Notes under the pieces: generated by a model
What the model was told of the DNA's origin: nothing
Database searches by the model: none
The model's input: the letters and a program-made list of their open reading frames with translations, nothing else
Shown: piece after piece, positions 1 through 8,969 of the stretch
Layout of the letters: every line of letters begins with the position of its first letter
Numbering within the stretch: the first letter of the stretch is position 1
Made by a program: the position numbers and the translations under genes
Assembly (NCBI GenBank): GCA_026391555.1
Contig: JAPLEB010000060.1
Span: 1 to 64,000, forward strand
DNA: 64,000 bases
Reading direction: 5' to 3'
From: Bacteroidia bacterium
GTDB taxonomy: Bacteria > Bacteroidota > Bacteroidia > Bacteroidales > VadinHA17

Positions 1-1
1 T

Positions 2-346
2 AATAAGGTGGAGACAGCAGTCAGATTAAGACACCATCCTTCAGGACTTGTGGTTGAAAATCAGGAGACACGGTCGCAGCTCAACAATAAGGAAAATGCA
101 ATGAGGATCCTTAAATCTCAGCTCTATGAGCTTGAGCTGAGAAAACGACTGGAGGAGCAGGCAATAATTGAAGGCGAAAAGAAAAAAATCGAATGGGGCT
201 CACAGATAAGATCCTATGTGCTTCATCCATATAAAATGATTAAGGACCTCCGGACAAACCATGAGACCGGTAATGTACAAGCTGTTCTTGATGGTGATCT
301 GAATCCATTCATAAAATCATACCTGATGGAGTTTGCCGGGAAATAA
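2..346 (+). CDS. prfB: Peptide chain release factor 2, C-terminal part (cut by window start)
   Basis: Release factor 2 recognises UGA and UAA stop codons and triggers peptide release on the ribosome. The reading frame is open to the left edge (the codons AAT AAG precede the GTG at 8), so this is the 3' end of a longer gene and not a 112-residue protein. The visible part holds the conserved C-terminal hallmarks of the family: [15 protein letters not shown] just after the GGQ loop (not visible), the [10 protein letters not shown] helix, WGSQIRSYV, and the final IKDLRT and AVLDGD blocks. The programmed frameshift usual in prfB would lie outside the window. Only 96 bases separate it from mutA, with no clear terminator. 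Confidence 0.95.
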   Translation, partial: NKVETAVRLRHHPSGLVVENQETRSQLNNKENAMRILKSQLYELELRKRLEEQAIIEGEKKKIEWGSQIRSYVLHPYKMIKDLRTNHETGNVQAVLDGDLNPFIKSYLMEFAGK

Positions 347-442
347 CCATGCGTAACACAAACACCTGAATATGATAAATTTCGTAAAAAGTATGATCGA
401 CAAAGCATTTAATTTGTATCACTAATTACAACGGGCAAAATA

Positions 443-1765
443 ATGGTGAAAAAGGAAAAATTATTCGATCAGTTCCCCCCGGTAACCACGAAGGAGTGGA
501 TGAATAAGATACATGCTGATCTGAAGGGAGTCGATTTTAATAAAAAACTGGTCTGGGAAACAAATGAAGGGTTTGAGGTAAAGCCTTTTTACCGGGTGGA
601 AGATATTGAAAACCTCATGTATATCAATACCCTGCCTGGCGAATTTCCATACATAAGAGGAACAAAAATTATTAATAACAATTGGTTCGTCAGGCAGAAT
701 ATTGAAGTGTCAGATTATTCTGAAGCAAACCGGAAAGCTCTGACTCTTCTGATGAAAGGTGTTGACTCACTGGGGTTTATAATAACTGATCCTGAATCAG
801 TTAGCGAGAAGAATTTTAGAATTCTTCTAAATGATATCAACGTGGATATCATAGAAGTAAATTTTTCATGTAACGGGAAAGCGAAGGAGATTCTTGATCT
901 GGTAATTAAAATTACAGCTGAAAGAGGATTTGATCGGGGTAAGATACATGGTGCAATCGAAGCCGATCCGATTGGTCGTTTAATGCTGAATGGTACCCTG
1001 TGTGTTCCTGTTGAAGCGGGATTCGATTATCTGGCTTCACTAACAGGATCTGCATCGGTTCTTCCGAATCTTCGTACAATTCATCTGAATGCATCAAACT
1101 TCAATAATGCAGGGGCCGATATTGTTCAGGAACTGACATTCGGGATTTCTATGGGAAGTGAATACATGACGCAGCTTACCGAACGCGGATTAAGTGGCGA
1201 CATTGCAGCATCAAAGATCCGGTTTAGTTTTGGTATTGGATCAAACTATTTCCCGGAGATTGCAAAGTTAAGGGCTGCCCGCTTGTTATGGTCCGTTGTC
1301 ACTAATGGCTTTAACCCTGCAAACAGAGAAAATATTAAGATGGACATTCATTGTGTCACAAGTGAATGGAATAAAACAGTTAATGATCCTTATGTAAATA
1401 TGCTCAGAACTCAGACTGAAGCAATGTCGGCTATTCTTGGAGGCGCTGACTCTCTTACGGTTGAACCTTTTGACAAAGTTTTCAGGCACCCCGATGAATT
1501 TTCCGAAAGAATTGCACGTAACCAGCAGCTTATACTTAAAGAAGAAGCTTATTTCGAGAAAGTGGCCGATCCGTCAGCCGGTTCATATTATATTGAAAAC
1601 CTAACAAACCTGATCGCGGACAATGCCTGGAAATTGTTCCTCGAAATTGAAGATCATGGTGGTTTCCTTTCCTCCCTGAAATCAGGGTTAATCCGGAAAA
1701 AATTATCGGAATCGGCAGGTAAACGGAAAAATGGTAAAGATTATGAGACCAAAATTCAGATATAG
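443..1765 (+). CDS. mutA: Methylmalonyl-CoA mutase small (beta) subunit, short form
   Basis: This is the non-catalytic partner of MutB in the adenosylcobalamin-dependent interconversion of methylmalonyl-CoA and succinyl-CoA (propionate/succinate metabolism, cytoplasm). The N-terminus ([35 protein letters not shown]) and the body ([46 protein letters not shown]) match the substrate-binding TIM-barrel of the family. At 440 residues it stops directly after the barrel and lacks the roughly 180-residue degenerate cobalamin-like domain found in 600+ residue small subunits; short beta subunits are, from memory, known in other Bacteroidota. Its last codons overlap the mutB start by 23 bases, which implies coupled translation. 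The upstream gap is only 96 bases, so no cobalamin riboswitch fits there. Confidence 0.93.
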   Translation: MVKKEKLFDQFPPVTTKEWMNKIHADLKGVDFNKKLVWETNEGFEVKPFYRVEDIENLMYINTLPGEFPYIRGTKIINNNWFVRQNIEVSDYSEANRKALTLLMKGVDSLGFIITDPESVSEKNFRILLNDINVDIIEVNFSCNGKAKEILDLVIKITAERGFDRGKIHGAIEADPIGRLMLNGTLCVPVEAGFDYLASLTGSASVLPNLRTIHLNASNFNNAGADIVQELTFGISMGSEYMTQLTERGLSGDIAASKIRFSFGIGSNYFPEIAKLRAARLLWSVVTNGFNPANRENIKMDIHCVTSEWNKTVNDPYVNMLRTQTEAMSAILGGADSLTVEPFDKVFRHPDEFSERIARNQQLILKEEAYFEKVADPSAGSYYIENLTNLIADNAWKLFLEIEDHGGFLSSLKSGLIRKKLSESAGKRKNGKDYETKIQI

Positions 1766-3896
1766 TGACCTCAGAACACTTCCCATCACAAAAAAAGGTT
1801 TCCGTGAATGGGAGAAGGAGAACGACATAAAAAAGGATTGGTTGACACCTGAAGGAATCCTGGTAAAGAGCGTATATACGAAAGAGGATATTGAGGGTAT
1901 GGAGCATCTTAATTATGCTGCCGGTTTGCCTCCGTTTTTGCGGGGACCATATTCAGGTATGTATGCAATGCTCCCATGGACTATACGGCAATATGCAGGG
2001 TTTTCAACGGCTGAAGATTCCAATGCCTTTTACAGACGGAACCTTGCGGCAGGTCAGACAGGCTTGTCAGTAGCTTTCGACCTTGCTACACACCGGGGTT
2101 ATGATTCAGACCATGAGCGTGTTGCAGGTGATGTTGGGAAGGCCGGAGTTGCAGTTGACTCAATTCTTGATATGAAATTACTTTTTGACCAGATACCACT
2201 CAATAAGATGTCTGTGTCGATGACAATGAACGGAGCTGTTTTACCCATAATGGCCTTTTATATTGTGGCAGCAATTGAGCAGGGTGCCAGACTTGATGAG
2301 CTGAACGGGACTATCCAGAATGATATCCTTAAAGAGTTCATGGTCAGGAATACATATATTTACCCGCCGGAATTCTCAATGAAAATCATTGCAGATATTT
2401 TCCGGTACACTTCCGCCAAAATGCCGAAGTTCAATTCCATAAGTATCTCTGGTTATCACATGCAGGAAGCAGGAGCAACATGCGATATCGAACTTGCTTA
2501 TACTCTTGCTGACGGGCTTGAGTACCTGCGGACCGGCGTAAATTGCGGCCTTGATATTGATGCTTTTGCACCAAGGATATCATTTTTTTGGGGCATAGGA
2601 ATGAATCATTTTATGGAGATTGCCAAGATGAGGGCTGCGCGTATGTTGTGGTCTAAAATTGTAGGCGGATTCAATCCCAAAAATCCCAAGTCACTTGCTC
2701 TGAGAACTCACTGTCAGACATCTGGATGGAGTCTGACTGAGCAGGATCCATACAATAATGTCGGGAGGACATGTATCGAGGCAATGGCTGCGGCACTGGG
2801 ACATACCCAGAGTCTTCATACAAATGCCCTTGATGAGGCAATGGCGCTCCCAACCGATTTTTCAGCGCGAATAGCGCGAAATACGCAGATTTATATTCAG
2901 GAGGAGACCCAGATATGCAGGGCAGTAGATCCATGGGCCGGATCATATTATGTTGAGACCCTTACACATGAGATTGCTCATCGTGCCTGGGAGCATATAA
3001 TGGAGGTTGAAAGTCTTGGGGGCATGGCAAAAGCTGTTGAATCGGGTGTTCCGAAGATGAGGATTGAAGAAGCTGCTGCAAGAGTACAGGCCAGGATTGA
3101 TTCAGGAGTTCAGACAATAGTTGGTACAAACAAATACAGGCTCGAAAAAGAAGATCCGCTTGAAACACTGGAAGTTGATAATTCAGCAGTACGTGAATCG
3201 CAGATAAAAAGGCTCGCGAAACTCCGCTCGGAAAGAAATGAATCAGAATGTCAGATTGCACTTGATGCAATATCTAAATGTGCTCAGACAGGTGAGGGCA
3301 ACCTGCTTGAATTTGCTGTGGAGGCTGCTTCAAAACGCGCAAGTCTGGGCGAAATATCTTATGCATGTGAAAAAATAGTCGGGAGGTACAAAGCAGTGAT
3401 ACGAACAATATCAGGAGTTTATTCATCGGAATATAAGTCAGATGATGATTTTAACGAAGCAAGGGCCCTTGTTGTCCGGTTTGCAGAAAAAGAGGGCCGT
3501 CAGCCCAGGATAATGATCGCGAAGATGGGCCAGGATGGTCATGATCGCGGAGCAAAAGTTGTCTCAACCGGTTATGCCGATATTGGCTTTGATGTTGATA
3601 TCGGGCCTCTTTTTCAGACCCCGGCGGAGGCTGCAAAACAGGCAGTTGAAAATGATGTTCATGTGTTAGGGGTGTCAAGTCTCGCTGCCGGCCATAAAAC
3701 ACTGATTCCACAGGTTATTGATGAATTGAAGAGACTTGGGAGGGAAGATATTCTTGTAATTGCAGGAGGAGTAATACCTCCCCAGGATTACCAGTATCTT
3801 TATGATGCAGGTGTTGCTGCAATATTTGGTCCGGGGACATCCATATCAAAAGCGGCAAAACAGATTCTTGAGATTTTGCTTCATACATTTGAATAA
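1743..3896 (+). CDS. mutB: Methylmalonyl-CoA mutase large (alpha, catalytic) subunit
   Basis: Catalytic subunit of adenosylcobalamin-dependent methylmalonyl-CoA mutase. I take the ATG at 1743 ([10 protein letters not shown]), which fits the family N-terminus, rather than the ATG four codons earlier at 1731; this gives 717 residues, the usual length. The barrel has TIRQYAGF with the conserved active-site Tyr (about residue 84) and SGYHMQEAG with the conserved His (about 239). The C-terminal B12 domain carries GQDGHDRG, where the His near residue 600 is the lower cobalt ligand, followed by GVSSLAAGH and [10 protein letters not shown]. It overlaps the end of mutA, so both chains should be made from one transcript. 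No methylmalonyl-CoA epimerase or MeaB GTPase gene is adjacent in the window. Confidence 0.97.
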   Translation: MRPKFRYSDLRTLPITKKGFREWEKENDIKKDWLTPEGILVKSVYTKEDIEGMEHLNYAAGLPPFLRGPYSGMYAMLPWTIRQYAGFSTAEDSNAFYRRNLAAGQTGLSVAFDLATHRGYDSDHERVAGDVGKAGVAVDSILDMKLLFDQIPLNKMSVSMTMNGAVLPIMAFYIVAAIEQGARLDELNGTIQNDILKEFMVRNTYIYPPEFSMKIIADIFRYTSAKMPKFNSISISGYHMQEAGATCDIELAYTLADGLEYLRTGVNCGLDIDAFAPRISFFWGIGMNHFMEIAKMRAARMLWSKIVGGFNPKNPKSLALRTHCQTSGWSLTEQDPYNNVGRTCIEAMAAALGHTQSLHTNALDEAMALPTDFSARIARNTQIYIQEETQICRAVDPWAGSYYVETLTHEIAHRAWEHIMEVESLGGMAKAVESGVPKMRIEEAAARVQARIDSGVQTIVGTNKYRLEKEDPLETLEVDNSAVRESQIKRLAKLRSERNESECQIALDAISKCAQTGEGNLLEFAVEAASKRASLGEISYACEKIVGRYKAVIRTISGVYSSEYKSDDDFNEARALVVRFAEKEGRQPRIMIAKMGQDGHDRGAKVVSTGYADIGFDVDIGPLFQTPAEAAKQAVENDVHVLGVSSLAAGHKTLIPQVIDELKRLGREDILVIAGGVIPPQDYQYLYDAGVAAIFGPGTSISKAAKQILEILLHTFE

Positions 3897-3938
3897 TTTG
3901 AGTTTATTGCAAGATATCATTTTATAAATTTTTATTGG

Positions 3939-4493
3939 ATGAAAAATTTAATACCAGGCATTTTATTGTTGTTGATCTTTTGCGGATGTGCCACAGTAAA
4001 ACCCACCACAGGGGGGACAACTGTAGTTGAACAGCCTGCTGCTCCTTCAGTGAACTTATCGGAACAATCAACATGCCTCCTCGGGTATTTTAACCCGGTT
4101 CAAATGACCCGTAAACCCTATTCGACCTGGTATGTTAAAGGATTTGACGGCTACATGCCTAAAAGCGAGCCAATCAATAAATTACTTGATATAAATAAAG
4201 ATAATCTTACAGTAAAAATTGTAATGGGAACATGGTGCCCCGACAGCAGAAGGGAGGTTCCCCGTTTTATGAAGGTTCTTGATACATGGCATTTTCCTGC
4301 AGAGAAGGTTACATTTATCGGAGTTGATAATGCCAAACTTTCACCGGTTGAAGAATATGTCAAACTTGATATCCAACGTGTGCCAACATTTATTATTTAT
4401 AAAAATAATATTGAAGCCGGACGCATCATTGAAAACCCAAAGACGTCTTTGGAGAAGGATATGGTTAACATCCTTAGTAAGAATGATTATTAA
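3939..4493 (+). CDS. Thioredoxin-like lipoprotein with a single-cysteine WCPDS site
   Basis: The start MKNLIPGILLLLIFCGC is a lipoprotein signal with a lipobox (FCGC), so the mature protein should be anchored to a membrane in the envelope. Residues from about 85 on have a thioredoxin-like pattern: KIVMGTWCPDSRREVP, then VTFIGVDNAK, then RVPTFIIY, where the cis-Pro loop of the fold is expected. The active-site motif is WCPDS rather than CxxC, so the resolving cysteine is missing and a classical dithiol exchange is unlikely; a binding, peroxidatic or mixed-disulfide role is possible but unproven. It lies 42 bases after mutB and 17 before the next gene on the same strand. The fold assignment is fairly safe, the substrate unknown. 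Confidence 0.75.
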   Translation: MKNLIPGILLLLIFCGCATVKPTTGGTTVVEQPAAPSVNLSEQSTCLLGYFNPVQMTRKPYSTWYVKGFDGYMPKSEPINKLLDINKDNLTVKIVMGTWCPDSRREVPRFMKVLDTWHFPAEKVTFIGVDNAKLSPVEEYVKLDIQRVPTFIIYKNNIEAGRIIENPKTSLEKDMVNILSKNDY

Positions 4494-4510
4494 TAAATAA
4501 ATTTTATATC

Positions 4511-5011
4511 ATGGAAGAGGTACGAAACAACACTGGACAAAATCTGGGGATTGCTGCTCTTATTACAGCTATAATAACATTTGTCCTTGCAGTTATTCCC
4601 TGTGTGGGGCTGATAGCGATTATCCCCGGGATCATCGCTATAGTTCTCGCATCCGTAGGGCTTTCTCAGGCTGCCAGAAATAATTCACCGAGAGGAGTGT
4701 TAATTGCCGGACTGATAATTGCGATACTTGCTTCGCTGATCTCAGTTTCACAGGTATTTGTAGCCGGAAAGATCGCACAGAAAGCCAGCAAATCTGACAA
4801 TTGGCCAACTGAGATTCAGAACATAATTAATGATGTTCAGGATAATGTGGTAAAGGAACTTGAAGATGCCAATATCTCAATAAAGGTTGAGAGTAATGGT
4901 GAAAAAGTGGAAATAAACACCAATTCTGGCAAAAAGGATCGTGAGCAGACTTTGGATAATCTTGAAAGTGGGGACACTCAGAAGGATGATACTTTACAAA
5001 AGAAAAAGTAG
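4511..5011 (+). CDS. Small two-helix membrane protein, DUF4190-like
   Basis: A 166-residue protein with two predicted membrane segments near the N-terminus (about residues 14-52 and 62-86) separated by a short polar loop (SQAARNNSPRG). This is the usual DUF4190 pattern: a Gly/Ala-rich hairpin with SLGLS/SVGLSQAAR-like text between helices. The C-terminal 80 residues are soluble, charged and low in complexity, with many Asn, Asp, Lys and Glu, and are probably disordered. The next gene overlaps its 3' end by 26 bases, suggesting co-expression. No enzymatic motif is visible and the function is unknown. Confidence 0.7.
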   Translation: MEEVRNNTGQNLGIAALITAIITFVLAVIPCVGLIAIIPGIIAIVLASVGLSQAARNNSPRGVLIAGLIIAILASLISVSQVFVAGKIAQKASKSDNWPTEIQNIINDVQDNVVKELEDANISIKVESNGEKVEINTNSGKKDREQTLDNLESGDTQKDDTLQKKK

Positions 5012-5450
5012 CACAGAGCAGAACCTAAAGGTAATCCTCAGAAATGAGCCTTACCTTATTATTAATATATTTTTTGCCGGGGTAATATTGCTGATAATGG
5101 CTTACTCCGGCATTCTTTCTCCTGAGAAGGACAACTATCCGGTTATCTGTATCCATGAGAAATTCACAGGAGAACAATGCTTCTCATGCGGATTGTCGCA
5201 TAGTTTTTCTTTAATAGTAAGAGGAAGAATTGATGAAGCATACCAATGGAATAAATATGGGATGAGAGTATTCCTTTTTTTCGCTTCGCAACTTATTTTA
5301 AGAGTTGCATTTTCGATATTCTACCTGAAGTACCCCGATACCCGCAAACAATTGATAATTATTGATTGTATTGGTTCGGGCCTGATTTTTCTGATCGCTT
5401 TCTGGCCGTTTATTGAAAGTATCCTTTCAGGAGTTTTACAACATTACTAA
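4986..5450 (+). CDS. DUF2752 family small membrane protein
   Basis: The family marker is GEQCFSCGLSHSF, the conserved Cys-x-x-Cys-Gly-Leu segment of DUF2752, flanked by hydrophobic helices (IINIFFAGVILLIMAYSGIL, FLFFASQLILRVAFSIFYL, GSGLIFLIAFWPFIESIL). I place the start at the ATG at 4986 (MILYKRKSS); an earlier ATG at 4941 lies deep in the preceding gene and would add 15 residues unlike the family. It overlaps the DUF4190-like gene by 26 bases in another frame, and pairs of these two small membrane families are common in Bacteroidota (from general knowledge). Function unknown. The exact start is uncertain. Confidence 0.75.
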   Translation: MILYKRKSSTEQNLKVILRNEPYLIINIFFAGVILLIMAYSGILSPEKDNYPVICIHEKFTGEQCFSCGLSHSFSLIVRGRIDEAYQWNKYGMRVFLFFASQLILRVAFSIFYLKYPDTRKQLIIIDCIGSGLIFLIAFWPFIESILSGVLQHY

Positions 5451-5686
5451 TAAAGGCAGTTAAAAACCAGGTTCTTAAGGAAGCTGTTTGAAAAGTTAAA
5501 ATCCATTAACCGCAAAAAAACGCAAAGGAAAATCGCAGAGGACCGCTGATAATTAACTTATGAAATGTACCTCACCTGTTTTGTGCGAAAGACGCCCAAA
5601 TTTAAGATTGAAGAATCAAATCAAAAATCTTTTTAGGAATGGGATTATTTTGCGATTTGCTTGAGGTAATTTTACTATGAGATAAT
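5451..5686. other. Gene-free stretch with degraded A-rich repeat text
   Basis: No coding signal is visible. Around 5505-5560 the text has the rhythm cgcaaa-rich (accgcaaaaaaacgcaaagg, then atcgcagagg), which resembles the short degenerate cgcaaag-type repeats that are scattered in Bacteroidota genomes and often border small mobile nuclease genes. It runs directly into the palindromic element starting at 5687. I see no tRNA, small RNA or terminator that I can defend. Confidence 0.4.
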
Positions 5687-5863
5687 GAGATCCCTCGCTT
5701 GCGCTCGGGATGACATAGCATTTGAGGGGCATAAGGGGGAAAAAGTGGCGATTCGCAACAGAAGTTAGCATTTTAGAGGTAATTATTTATCTGCGAATCG
5801 CCACTTTTTCCCCCTTTGTAACAACATATTTACCATGTCATTCCGAACGAAGTGAGGAATCTC
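5687..5863. repeat. Nested palindromic MITE-like element
   Basis: Two nested inverted repeats are visible. The inner one is perfect over 25 bp (5733-5757 pairing with 5792-5816) around a 34-base loop. The outer one is imperfect, about 29-30 bases per arm (5687-5716 and 5835-5863), each arm reading gagatyCCTCrCTTssyTCGGrATGACAT-like from the outside in. The total is 177 bases without coding capacity, and it lies 75 bases upstream of a GIY-YIG nuclease gene. The outer arm closely resembles widespread short repeats of Bacteroidota genomes as I remember them. A non-autonomous mobile palindrome is the best reading; a transcript from it would fold into a long hairpin. Confidence 0.8.
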
Positions 5864-5937
5864 CTTCTTCAAACAAGCAGAATTGCTAATATTTTTTACT
5901 TTTATATGTAATAGATAAATCGGAATAATAGCAAGAT

Positions 5938-6252
5938 ATGGTAATAAGAATGTATTATGTCTATATTATGACCAATGCATACAATAAAGTCCTTTATACT
6001 GGTGTAACAAATGATTTAGAAAGAAGGTGTTACGAGCATAAACACAAAATAGTTAAAGGATTTACCCAGAAATACAATGTGGATAAACTAATCTATTTTG
6101 AGAAATTTGATTTCATTGATTTAGCTATTTCCAGGGAGAAACAAATAAAAGAATATTCACGAGCAAAAAAAATTGAACTTATAAATATATTAAATAAGGA
6201 ATGGAAAGAATTATATAGTAATAAAAGGTTAGTGATACCTAATTTAGGTTAA
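5938..6252 (+). CDS. Single-domain GIY-YIG nuclease-family protein
   Basis: A 104-residue protein made almost entirely of one GIY-YIG domain. The signature is YYVYIMTN followed by LYTGVTNDLERRCYEH: the first Tyr strand, the YTG strand in place of YIG, and the catalytic Arg on the following helix. A later Glu-containing helix (AISREKQIKEYSRAKK) is also typical. Two ATGs are possible, at 5938 and 5950; the second begins directly at MYYVYIMTN. Proteins of this URI-like type are abundant in Bacteroidota and are often repeated in a genome; roles in DNA repair or as selfish nucleases have been proposed. Its placement between palindromic repeats (5687-5863 and a half copy near 6337) suggests it is mobile or mobilises those repeats; that part is inference. 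Confidence 0.88.
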   Translation: MVIRMYYVYIMTNAYNKVLYTGVTNDLERRCYEHKHKIVKGFTQKYNVDKLIYFEKFDFIDLAISREKQIKEYSRAKKIELINILNKEWKELYSNKRLVIPNLG

Positions 6253-6336
6253 GATTTTCTTGCTGAATCCACTAATTTCGTGTTTCTTTGAATATGATTG
6301 TCAAAAAAAATTTGTCTTCAAACCTTTAGTAATAAA

Positions 6337-6359
6337 GTTCAGCGTAACGAGAAATCTCT
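6337..6359 (+). repeat. Degenerate half copy of the palindrome arm
   Basis: The text gttcagcgtaacgagaaatc resembles, in the same orientation, the right outer arm of the element at 5835-5863 (nngaacgaagtgaggaatctc). Together they bracket the GIY-YIG gene as imperfect direct repeats. The match is partial and could be chance. The remaining bases of the 6253-6479 gap show no other feature. Confidence 0.3.
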
Positions 6360-6479
6360 TTGAATTGTGTTATCAACTATGGCGAGACACCCATATTTGT
6401 AATAAATTATTCTCTTATTTCCTGCTTATCAAATAATTACAGTTTAGTGAAGCTAAATGACGCTCAAAACAAGAAAAAG

Positions 6480-6947
6480 CTAATCTTCATAATCATGCAG
6501 AATGTCATAGAGCAAATGACTTTCAAATCCCTTTGATAAGCCGTACCGCAGTAGTTTTCCTTTCAGATCATACTGATTTTTAACTTTAACAGATCTTCTG
6601 TGTCCTGAAATAAGTTCCTTCACTGTTTTTATATAGAGCTCATTATCAATTGAATTGAGTGCCAATCTTATAAGATCTGAGGGAATATTCTTTGCCCTGA
6701 GATGTGCAGCAATTTTAGTTTTCCCCCATTTATTGTACTTGAATTTATCTTTAACAAAAGCTGTCGCATAACGCGTCTCATTAATGAAATTTTCTTTAAT
6801 AAGGGTACTGATTATTATTTCTGCATCATTATTTCCGACACCCCACAACAGCAATTTATTTCGTATATCATCACAACAGAATTCCTGGCGGGAACACTGA
6901 GCCATCGCTTTACTGAGAGCAGTTTTGAACATAGCATTTTCAGACAT
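6480..6947 (-). CDS. recX: RecX-family regulatory protein
   Basis: RecX modulates RecA filaments in recombination and SOS repair. The 155-residue protein shows the three-helix repeat pattern of the family: ALSKAMAQCSRQEFCCDDIRNKL for repeat one, the central FINETRYATAFVKDKF and NKWGKTKIAAHLRAKNI blocks that are diagnostic for RecX, and a third repeat near LLRYGLSKGFESHLLYDIL. The start at 6947 overlaps the 3' end of prmC by 8 bases, so the two are translated from one message. recA is not in the window. Confidence 0.88.
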   Translation of the reverse strand: MSENAMFKTALSKAMAQCSRQEFCCDDIRNKLLLWGVGNNDAEIIISTLIKENFINETRYATAFVKDKFKYNKWGKTKIAAHLRAKNIPSDLIRLALNSIDNELYIKTVKELISGHRRSVKVKNQYDLKGKLLRYGLSKGFESHLLYDILHDYED

Positions 6948-7809
6948 ATTTAGTTCCTTTTATTATTCTCTCTTTACTATTTATATCTGTAACAATTTTT
7001 ATCCCTGAATATTCAAATGATTCAAGTAATTGAACCATTGATTTTCCCATCGCTTCATTGATTTCAAAATACACCTTGCCCCCGGGTAACAGAATTTTGC
7101 CTGCCAGTTTAAGTATGGCATTATAATATTTAAGAGGATCCTCATCAGTTACAAAAAGGGCCACATGAGGCTCAAAATCAAGTACATTGCTGTTCATTAA
7201 TTTTTTCTCCGAATTGCGGACATAAGGCGGATTGCTGACAATAATGCCTGACTTATTAACTATTTCAGGATCGAAGTTGAAAATATCACCATGCATGAAC
7301 GATACAATCACATTATTCAACAATGCATTTTCCCGGGCTATACTGATGGCACCCTCAGAGATATCAATTCCTGTAATTACCGACCCGGGCATATTTGCTG
7401 CAAGGGCAATAGCAATACAACCCGACCCGGTTCCAATATCAATTATACTTCCCCGGTATCCATTATTCTCCCTGATAATAAGATTTACCAATTCCTCCGT
7501 CTCAGGGCGAGGAATAAGTGTTGCATTGTTTACCCTGATGATACAATCGTAAAAAGTAGTCTCCCCGAGAATATATTGAATAGGTTTTCCGGTTTTAAGC
7601 TCTTTGCAAATATCAATAATCCTCCCGGCCTGCCCACTGGTAACAGGTTGTCCGGTTATATTAAAAAGCTGATGCAACTTTTTGATGCCAAGTACAGTCT
7701 TAATAATTATACTGGCAAGGGCGCTTATTTCAGTTTCCTGATAGATTTCTTCAAGTTCCTTTGCAAGATAGAACCTGATATCTTTTATTGTTTGTATTTT
7801 GACATACAT
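6940..7809 (-). CDS. prmC: Release factor glutamine N5-methyltransferase
   Basis: PrmC (HemK) methylates the Gln of the GGQ motif in release factors RF1 and RF2 using S-adenosylmethionine; the RF2 gene itself is at the left edge of this window. The N-terminal helical domain is followed by the Rossmann methyltransferase domain with RPET (residues 101-104), the SAM loop DIGTGSG (124-130), the acidic loop GIDIS, and the catalytic SNPPYV (192-197). Length of 289 residues is normal. It is divergent from ribD with 26 bases between start codons, and overlaps recX downstream. Confidence 0.95.
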   Translation of the reverse strand: MYVKIQTIKDIRFYLAKELEEIYQETEISALASIIIKTVLGIKKLHQLFNITGQPVTSGQAGRIIDICKELKTGKPIQYILGETTFYDCIIRVNNATLIPRPETEELVNLIIRENNGYRGSIIDIGTGSGCIAIALAANMPGSVITGIDISEGAISIARENALLNNVIVSFMHGDIFNFDPEIVNKSGIIVSNPPYVRNSEKKLMNSNVLDFEPHVALFVTDEDPLKYYNAILKLAGKILLPGGKVYFEINEAMGKSMVQLLESFEYSGIKIVTDINSKERIIKGTKYV

Positions 7810-7835
7810 AAGTCAAATTTAGCATTTTCAACGAA

Positions 7836-8915
7836 ATGAAGCAGACAGATGATATTAAATTCATGAGAAGATGCCTCGAACTGGCCTCCAAAGCCGAGGG
7901 TTTGACTTATCCTAATCCGATGGTAGGTTCAGTAATTGTATATGATGGCAAAATCATTGGAGAGGGGTACCATCTGAAAGCAGGCGGGCCCCATGCAGAG
8001 GTTAATGCCATCAACTCTGTTTCGGATAAAAAAAAGTTGAAGCTTTCAACGCTGTATGTAAACCTTGAGCCTTGTTCCTGTTTTGGAAAGACACCTCCCT
8101 GTGCAGATTTTATTATTTCTAACTCAATTCCCCGTGTAGTAATCGGGACAGTTGATACAAGTGAAAAGATACCGGGGGAAGGATTGGCCAGACTCAGGAA
8201 GGCAGGTTGTGAAGTCAAAACCGGAGTGGTTGAAGAGGAATGCAGAAGAATCAACAGGCGTTTTTTTACCTTTCATGAGAAAAAAAGGCCTTATGTAACA
8301 CTGAAATGGGCACAAAGTGCTGATGGATATTTGGATATTCTGAGATATGAAGGTCATAAAATAGAACCAAACTGGATAACAGGCAAGGCGGAAAGAGTAT
8401 TAGTTCATAAATGGAGAGCATCTGAACAGTCAGTTCTTGTCGGTGCAGGTACAGTAAGAGCCGATGATCCAAAGCTTAATGTAAGAGAATGGAAGGGAAT
8501 TCATCCATTAAGAATTATCCTTAGCAGTTCAGGAGATATCAGTAAAGAATCTTCTGTAAATGAAACAAATGACACAGTTGTTGTGTTTACTCATAATATG
8601 GATGCAAATATTGCAAATGCGGTAAAAGTGAAATTGCATGATGATTTACCTTCTTCCCTGCAAATAGCCAAATACCTGTTCAGTGCAGGTATTCAATCAC
8701 TTTTAATTGAAGGAGGGGCCAACGTGCTGAATCATTTTATTTCAACCGGATTATGGGATGAGGCGAGGATTTTTACCGGGGAGAATTATTTTAAAGATGG
8801 AATAAATGCACCTCTGATACAAGGGGCGCTATTTTCGAGGACGATTTTCAGCGGGAGTTCCCTTGAAATATTATTAAAAAATGGAGGTTCAGATATATTA
8901 AAAATTGCTAATTAG
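7836..8915 (+). CDS. ribD: Bifunctional riboflavin biosynthesis deaminase/reductase
   Basis: RibD performs the deamination and reduction of the pyrimidine intermediate in riboflavin synthesis. The N-terminal deaminase domain shows the zinc site HAE (His53, Glu55) and EPCSCFGKTPPC (Cys80 and Cys89). The C-terminal reductase domain (about 150-359) includes YVTLKWAQSADGY, a VGAGTVRADDPKLNVR block and LLIEGGANVLNHF. Length of 359 residues is normal. The 26-base divergent gap to prmC leaves no room for an FMN riboswitch. The -33 element of the next transcription unit lies in the last codons of this gene. Confidence 0.96.
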   Translation: MKQTDDIKFMRRCLELASKAEGLTYPNPMVGSVIVYDGKIIGEGYHLKAGGPHAEVNAINSVSDKKKLKLSTLYVNLEPCSCFGKTPPCADFIISNSIPRVVIGTVDTSEKIPGEGLARLRKAGCEVKTGVVEEECRRINRRFFTFHEKKRPYVTLKWAQSADGYLDILRYEGHKIEPNWITGKAERVLVHKWRASEQSVLVGAGTVRADDPKLNVREWKGIHPLRIILSSSGDISKESSVNETNDTVVVFTHNMDANIANAVKVKLHDDLPSSLQIAKYLFSAGIQSLLIEGGANVLNHFISTGLWDEARIFTGENYFKDGINAPLIQGALFSRTIFSGSSLEILLKNGGSDILKIAN

Positions 8916-8935
8916 AATAAATAATAGTAATTTTG
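8905..8935 (+). promoter_or_regulatory. Predicted Bacteroidota promoter for the caspase-phosphatase pair
   Basis: TTG at 8905-8907, a 20-base spacer, and TAATTTTG at 8928-8935, which fits the TAnnTTTG -7 consensus of the Bacteroidota primary sigma factor. Transcription would begin near 8942, about 28 bases before the ATG at 8970. The -33 box lies inside the 3' end of ribD. Confidence 0.65.
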
Positions 8936-8969
8936 GTAATTATTATGTAACAATTTAAGCTTTAAGAAT

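Noticed and set aside
347-442. Cobalamin riboswitch before the mutase genes
   Set aside because: Only 96 bases between genes and no conserved B12-box-like segment.
4941-4985. Earlier ATG for the DUF2752 protein
   Set aside because: Adds 15 residues that are the out-of-frame text of the preceding gene; the family pattern starts later.
5451-5937. tRNA or small RNA gene in the large gap
   Set aside because: No cloverleaf-like arrangement or TTCGA-type T loop; the only strong structure is the nested palindrome.
7814-7821. TAAATTTG on the minus strand as prmC promoter
   Set aside because: It would place the transcript start on the start codon and no -33 partner was found.
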